Part shown: one piece after another, positions 14,703 through 17,679 of the stretch
Layout of the letters: each line of letters starts with the position of its first letter
Position numbering within the stretch: position 1 is the first letter of the stretch
Assembly: GCA_023443515.1 (NCBI GenBank)
Contig: JAEZUC010000004.1
Span: 1 to 17,679 of the forward strand
Reading direction: 5' to 3'
DNA from: Bacillota bacterium
Lineage (GTDB): Bacteria; Bacillota; Clostridia; Acetivibrionales; DSM-1351
Length of the DNA: 17,679 bases
Program-made: the position numbers and the translations under genes
Notes under the pieces: generated by a model
The model's input: only the letters and a program-made list of their open reading frames with translations
Database searches by the model: none
What the model was told of the DNA's origin: nothing

Positions 14703-14834
14703 AATTATAGTTACACTGACAAAATAAGTGCTCTGGTGCGAAAGTTCACAAAATTGCATGCATCCAAGGTAGGAGCATTTATCATTGTTCTCAACATCCT
14801 AGCTGGAATTAACAGTTATATTATGGAATTCTAA
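14703..14834 (+). pseudogene. Open segment with a hydrophobic C-terminus, possible relic
   Basis: A 43-codon stretch without ATG near its start ends at TAA 14832-14834 and reads TDKISALVRKFTKLHASKVG then AFIIVLNILAGINSYIMEF, a basic segment followed by a probable membrane helix. With the 36-codon ORF upstream in another frame, it may be the broken end of one gene. The family is unrecognised and chance is possible. Confidence 0.2.
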
Positions 14835-14854
14835 AGGTTCGATACGGTTTTTGG

Positions 14855-14880
14855 TGTAGATATTTGCTAAATATCTTTAC
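14855..14880 (+). other. Hairpin in the GH74 upstream region
   Basis: AGATATTT (14858-14865) and AAATATCT (14869-14876) form a perfect 8-bp stem with a GCT loop; outer GT/AC pairs extend it across a small internal bulge. No T tract follows. It is a possible palindromic protein site (17 bp) or RNA stem about 170 nt before the GH74 start. Confidence 0.4.
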
Positions 14881-15050
14881 AGAGAACTATATAGGTAAAC
14901 CTTGGGGCTAAGCCTATTATGTTGTCAAAGTCATTTATTCAAAACACAGGTAGCTAAATATATTACATTAAAAAGAAAGGGGGCTAAGTTTTTTTGTGTT
15001 TCTTAGTTTTATAATTCTGAAGTAATAAAAAAATCTAGGAGGTATATCTT

Positions 15051-17672
15051 ATGAAGATTAGAAATTTCAAAAAAATTATGATCTTATTTTTGCTTATTGT
15101 TTTTACGTGTACGTCTTTATTAGTACAACCTGTATCCGCAAATGGAGCCGTAAGTGCTTCGTATAATTGGGATAATGTTAAAATCGGTGGCGGAGGAGGA
15201 TATGTTTGCGGAATTGTTTATAACCCTACAGAGGAAGGTCTTGCTTATGCTCGTACCGACATGGGTGGAGCATATATAAGGAACAAGCAAACATTAGAAT
15301 GGGAACCTATTACCGACTGGGTATCGCCTGATGAATGGAACCTTTTAGGGTGTGAAAGTATAGCTACCGACCCGGTTGACACAAACAGAGTTTATATAGC
15401 GGCCGGTACATATACAAACAGCTGGACATCAATGAACGGATATATTCTTCGTTCTGAAGACTACGGTAAAACCTGGGAAAGGACGGAGTTGCCTTTCAAA
15501 TTCGGAGGAAACATGCCGGGGCGTTCAGTTGGGGAACGTTTGATGATTGATCCCAACAGCAATAACATATTATATTTTGCGGCAAGAAGCGGTAACGGTC
15601 TTTGGAAAAGTACAGATTATGGTAAAACATGGGCAAAGGTCAGCAGTTTCACAAATGTAGGAAACTATGTTGAAGATCCCAAATTTGAGTATTCATCTGA
15701 TAATCTTGGATTGTGTTTTGTAACTTTTGATTCATATAAGGGTACTAAAGGTACACCGACTAAGGACATTTATGTGGGTGTTGCTGATAAAAAGAATCCG
15801 CTGTATGTCAGTCATGATGCAGGAGTAACATGGAACCCGGTTGAAGGACAACCGACAGAAAGTACTTTTACACAGCATAACAGTAACGCCTTGAAAATCG
15901 GTATCCCTCAGCATGCAGTTGTAAGTAGCAAGGGAATTTTATATGTTACATATTGTGATAGGGGAGGCCCTTATCAGTGTGATGACGGTGCAGTTTATAA
16001 ATTAGATACAAATACAGGCGTTTGGAAAGATATAACACCACCTTCCGGGAAAAACTGGGATGGCTCACCAAAGTATGAAAACTACTATGGATTCTCAGGT
16101 TTAAGTGTTGATGCACAAAATCCTGATACACTTATAATATCATCACTTCAATCATGGTGGCCTGATAACTTTATCTTCCGTTCAAGGGATGCTGGTGAAA
16201 CTTGGGATGCTATTTGGGAGCACGGCGATTCATATCCGTCAAGAAACCTTAAATATACAATGGATATTTCGAAAGCCCCCTGGCTTACATTTGGAAACAA
16301 GATAAACGCAGCAAGCGGCGGTTTGATAACAGGCGACGAGATAATGAATTATCCAGCACCAAAGCTTGGTTGGATGATGAGCGCTCTTGCAATCAATCCG
16401 TTTGATTCTAATGAAATGATGTATGGAACAGGTGCAACTATTTACGGCTCAAAAAATCTGACAGATTGGGATAGCGGTAAATTAGTAAATATCGAAGTTA
16501 TGGGAATGGGAGTTGAAGAAACTGCTGTTTTAAGTCTGATATGTCCGCCAATTAATGGAGTAGAACTGATAAGCGGGGTTGGAGATATCTGTGGCTTCGT
16601 ACATAAAGACTTAAAAGTAGGTCCGGACATGATGATGCTAACACCTAGATTTACGAGCACTACAGGTTTGGATTATGCAGAGCTCAATCCGAAAACTATA
16701 GTAAGAGTGGGTAATACTGATAAAGAACAATATGAAATGATCAAAAAAAGTGTTGCCATTTCTAAAGATGGAGGCACAACATGGACAGAAGTTCAGCCAA
16801 ATATAAGTTATACATTCCCTGCAAGTACTGAAGAAGACATTATACAGGGTGGTACTGTTGCAGTGTCTGCCGACGGTTCAACCTTTGTCTGGTCAACAGG
16901 CACAAGTCAGGGAGTTGTATGCTATGTAAATGGAGGTTGGAAAGCAGTTAGCACACTTCCTGCAGGTGCAAATGTTTGTTCGGACAGAGTTAACCCGAAA
17001 GTATTCTATGCATATGCAAATAGTACTTTCTATTCAAGTAACGATGGAGGCCTAACATTTACAGCTGTAAAAACAGGTCTTGAGGCTTCTACTTCCAAAA
17101 TCAAAGCAGTTCCTAATAAAGAAGGGCATGTTTGGATTCCCGGCTCAACGACAGGTCTTTCCTACACAACTGACGGAGGTACTACAATTACTAAAGTTAA
17201 TGACATTACCAGATCTGATGTAGTTGGATTCGGTAAAGCCAAGGATGGTGAAGACTACCTGGCAATCTATATGTGTGGCGAAAAAGACGGTCTATATGCA
17301 GTCTATCGTTCCGATGATATGGCTAAAAGCTGGGTCAGAGTAAATGACGATCAGCACCAGTATGGTTCTATAAACTACTCTATTACAGGAGATTTAAGAG
17401 TTTATGGACGTGTATTTGTTGCAACCAATGGAAGAGGCATTGTATATGGTGAGCCTAACTCCAATACGCCAGCTCCTACTATTGGAGACATTAATGAAGA
17501 CGATAGAGTTGATGCTCTCGATTTTGCAACATTAAAAATGTATCTTCTCGGTTTAACCACACTTACTGATAAACAATTGATTGCTGCTGATGTTAATCGT
17601 GATGGTTCAGTAAATGCTATTGACTTGGCAGTATTAAAAAGTTATTTATTAGGGAAAATTACCTCGTTTTAA
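15051..17672 (+). CDS. Secreted GH74 xyloglucanase with C-terminal type I dockerin
   Basis: Endo-acting xyloglucan hydrolase, a cellulosomal enzyme attacking plant hemicellulose outside the cell; 873 residues. Signal peptide: basic start MKIRNFKK, hydrophobic core ILFLLIVFTCTSLLV, cleavage expected after VSA (residue 30). The GH74 tandem beta-propeller core spans about 35-800 with repeated Asp-box turns (SEDYGKTW, STDYGKTW, SHDAGVTW, SRDAGETW, SKDGGTTW, SNDGGLTF). The two family catalytic aspartates are readily placed: ARTDMGGAY (D69) and GVGDICGF (D512), by analogy with Clostridium thermocellum Xgh74A. A short linker (PNSNTPAPT) leads to the dockerin at about 812-873, with two calcium-loop repeats, GDINEDDRVDALDFATLK and ADVNRDGSVNAIDLAVLK, which bind scaffoldin cohesins. 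There is no carbohydrate-binding module, as usual for scaffoldin-bound enzymes. ATG at 15051 follows AGGAGGT (15037-15043, 7 nt). It looks monocistronic from the left, and the gene is complete in the window. Confidence 0.96.
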   Translation: MKIRNFKKIMILFLLIVFTCTSLLVQPVSANGAVSASYNWDNVKIGGGGGYVCGIVYNPTEEGLAYARTDMGGAYIRNKQTLEWEPITDWVSPDEWNLLGCESIATDPVDTNRVYIAAGTYTNSWTSMNGYILRSEDYGKTWERTELPFKFGGNMPGRSVGERLMIDPNSNNILYFAARSGNGLWKSTDYGKTWAKVSSFTNVGNYVEDPKFEYSSDNLGLCFVTFDSYKGTKGTPTKDIYVGVADKKNPLYVSHDAGVTWNPVEGQPTESTFTQHNSNALKIGIPQHAVVSSKGILYVTYCDRGGPYQCDDGAVYKLDTNTGVWKDITPPSGKNWDGSPKYENYYGFSGLSVDAQNPDTLIISSLQSWWPDNFIFRSRDAGETWDAIWEHGDSYPSRNLKYTMDISKAPWLTFGNKINAASGGLITGDEIMNYPAPKLGWMMSALAINPFDSNEMMYGTGATIYGSKNLTDWDSGKLVNIEVMGMGVEETAVLSLICPPINGVELISGVGDICGFVHKDLKVGPDMMMLTPRFTSTTGLDYAELNPKTIVRVGNTDKEQYEMIKKSVAISKDGGTTWTEVQPNISYTFPASTEEDIIQGGTVAVSADGSTFVWSTGTSQGVVCYVNGGWKAVSTLPAGANVCSDRVNPKVFYAYANSTFYSSNDGGLTFTAVKTGLEASTSKIKAVPNKEGHVWIPGSTTGLSYTTDGGTTITKVNDITRSDVVGFGKAKDGEDYLAIYMCGEKDGLYAVYRSDDMAKSWVRVNDDQHQYGSINYSITGDLRVYGRVFVATNGRGIVYGEPNSNTPAPTIGDINEDDRVDALDFATLKMYLLGLTTLTDKQLIAADVNRDGSVNAIDLAVLKSYLLGKITSF

Positions 17673-17679
17673 TGATCTC

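Noticed and set aside
14522..14710. 62-codon frame starting GTG at 14522
   Set aside because: No ribosome binding site, and it overlaps the better-initiated 36-codon ORF at 14497 in another frame; composition is not protein-like at its end.
1..17679. CRISPR arrays, tRNA or rRNA genes, complete insertion sequences
   Set aside because: No regularly spaced identical repeats, no cloverleaf-like sequence with the conserved TTCRA arm, and no transposase gene were found by reading both strands.

Overview
The window looks like chromosomal DNA of a mesophilic, cellulosome-producing clostridium of the Ruminiclostridium (Clostridium) cellulolyticum / papyrosolvens / josui type. The reasons are AT-rich DNA, strong AGGAGG ribosome binding sites, and a secreted GH74 xyloglucanase ending in a type I dockerin whose duplicated repeats carry Ala-Leu and Ala-Ile at the specificity positions, as is common in that group. 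This placement is an inference from protein character, not from a database match.

Layout, left to right. (1) 1-1172: 3' two thirds of glmS, closed by a strong intrinsic terminator. (2) 1173-1755: non-coding, with a second hairpin, a possible gene relic and a well-formed promoter. (3) 1756-11311: a tight five-gene operon, same strand, gaps of 11-16 nt: a 73-aa protein, a DUF499-type AAA+ ATPase, a DUF3780-type protein, a DUF1156-type DNA methyltransferase with zinc-ribbon cysteines, and a SNF2-like helicase with an N-terminal phospholipase-D-like nuclease domain. This is a modification/restriction-like anti-phage module, resembling what has been called a helicase-methylase-ATPase (Hma) system. 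(4) 11312-11930: remnants of mobile DNA, including the C-terminal half of an excisionase and a frameshifted small gene. (5) 11934-13675, minus strand: rtcB followed by prfH, an RNA-ligase plus release-factor-homologue pair that rescues and repairs ribosomes cut in 16S rRNA. (6) 13676-15050: a long intergenic region with a structured rtcB leader on the minus strand, direct repeats, and a presumed long leader of the next gene. (7) 15051-17672: the dockerin-bearing xyloglucanase.

How it fits together. The 1756-11311 operon probably marks host DNA (methyltransferase) and destroys or blocks unmarked DNA (ATPase plus PLD-helicase). The neighbouring rtcB-prfH pair counters ribotoxin damage to ribosomes. 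Two stress/defence modules separated by excisionase debris and sitting downstream of glmS look like a defence island assembled between housekeeping and cellulosome genes.

Most notable observation: prfH is cut short by a TAG. The conserved C-terminal tail of the family (RGNPIRIYEG) is still present in the same frame downstream, behind a second stop, TAA. The rtcB-prfH pair also appears to be driven by a promoter with a 16-bp palindrome over its -35 element, and its ~340-nt leader contains a short ORF with a strong ribosome binding site and two terminator-like hairpins. That is the layout of an attenuation-controlled operon.
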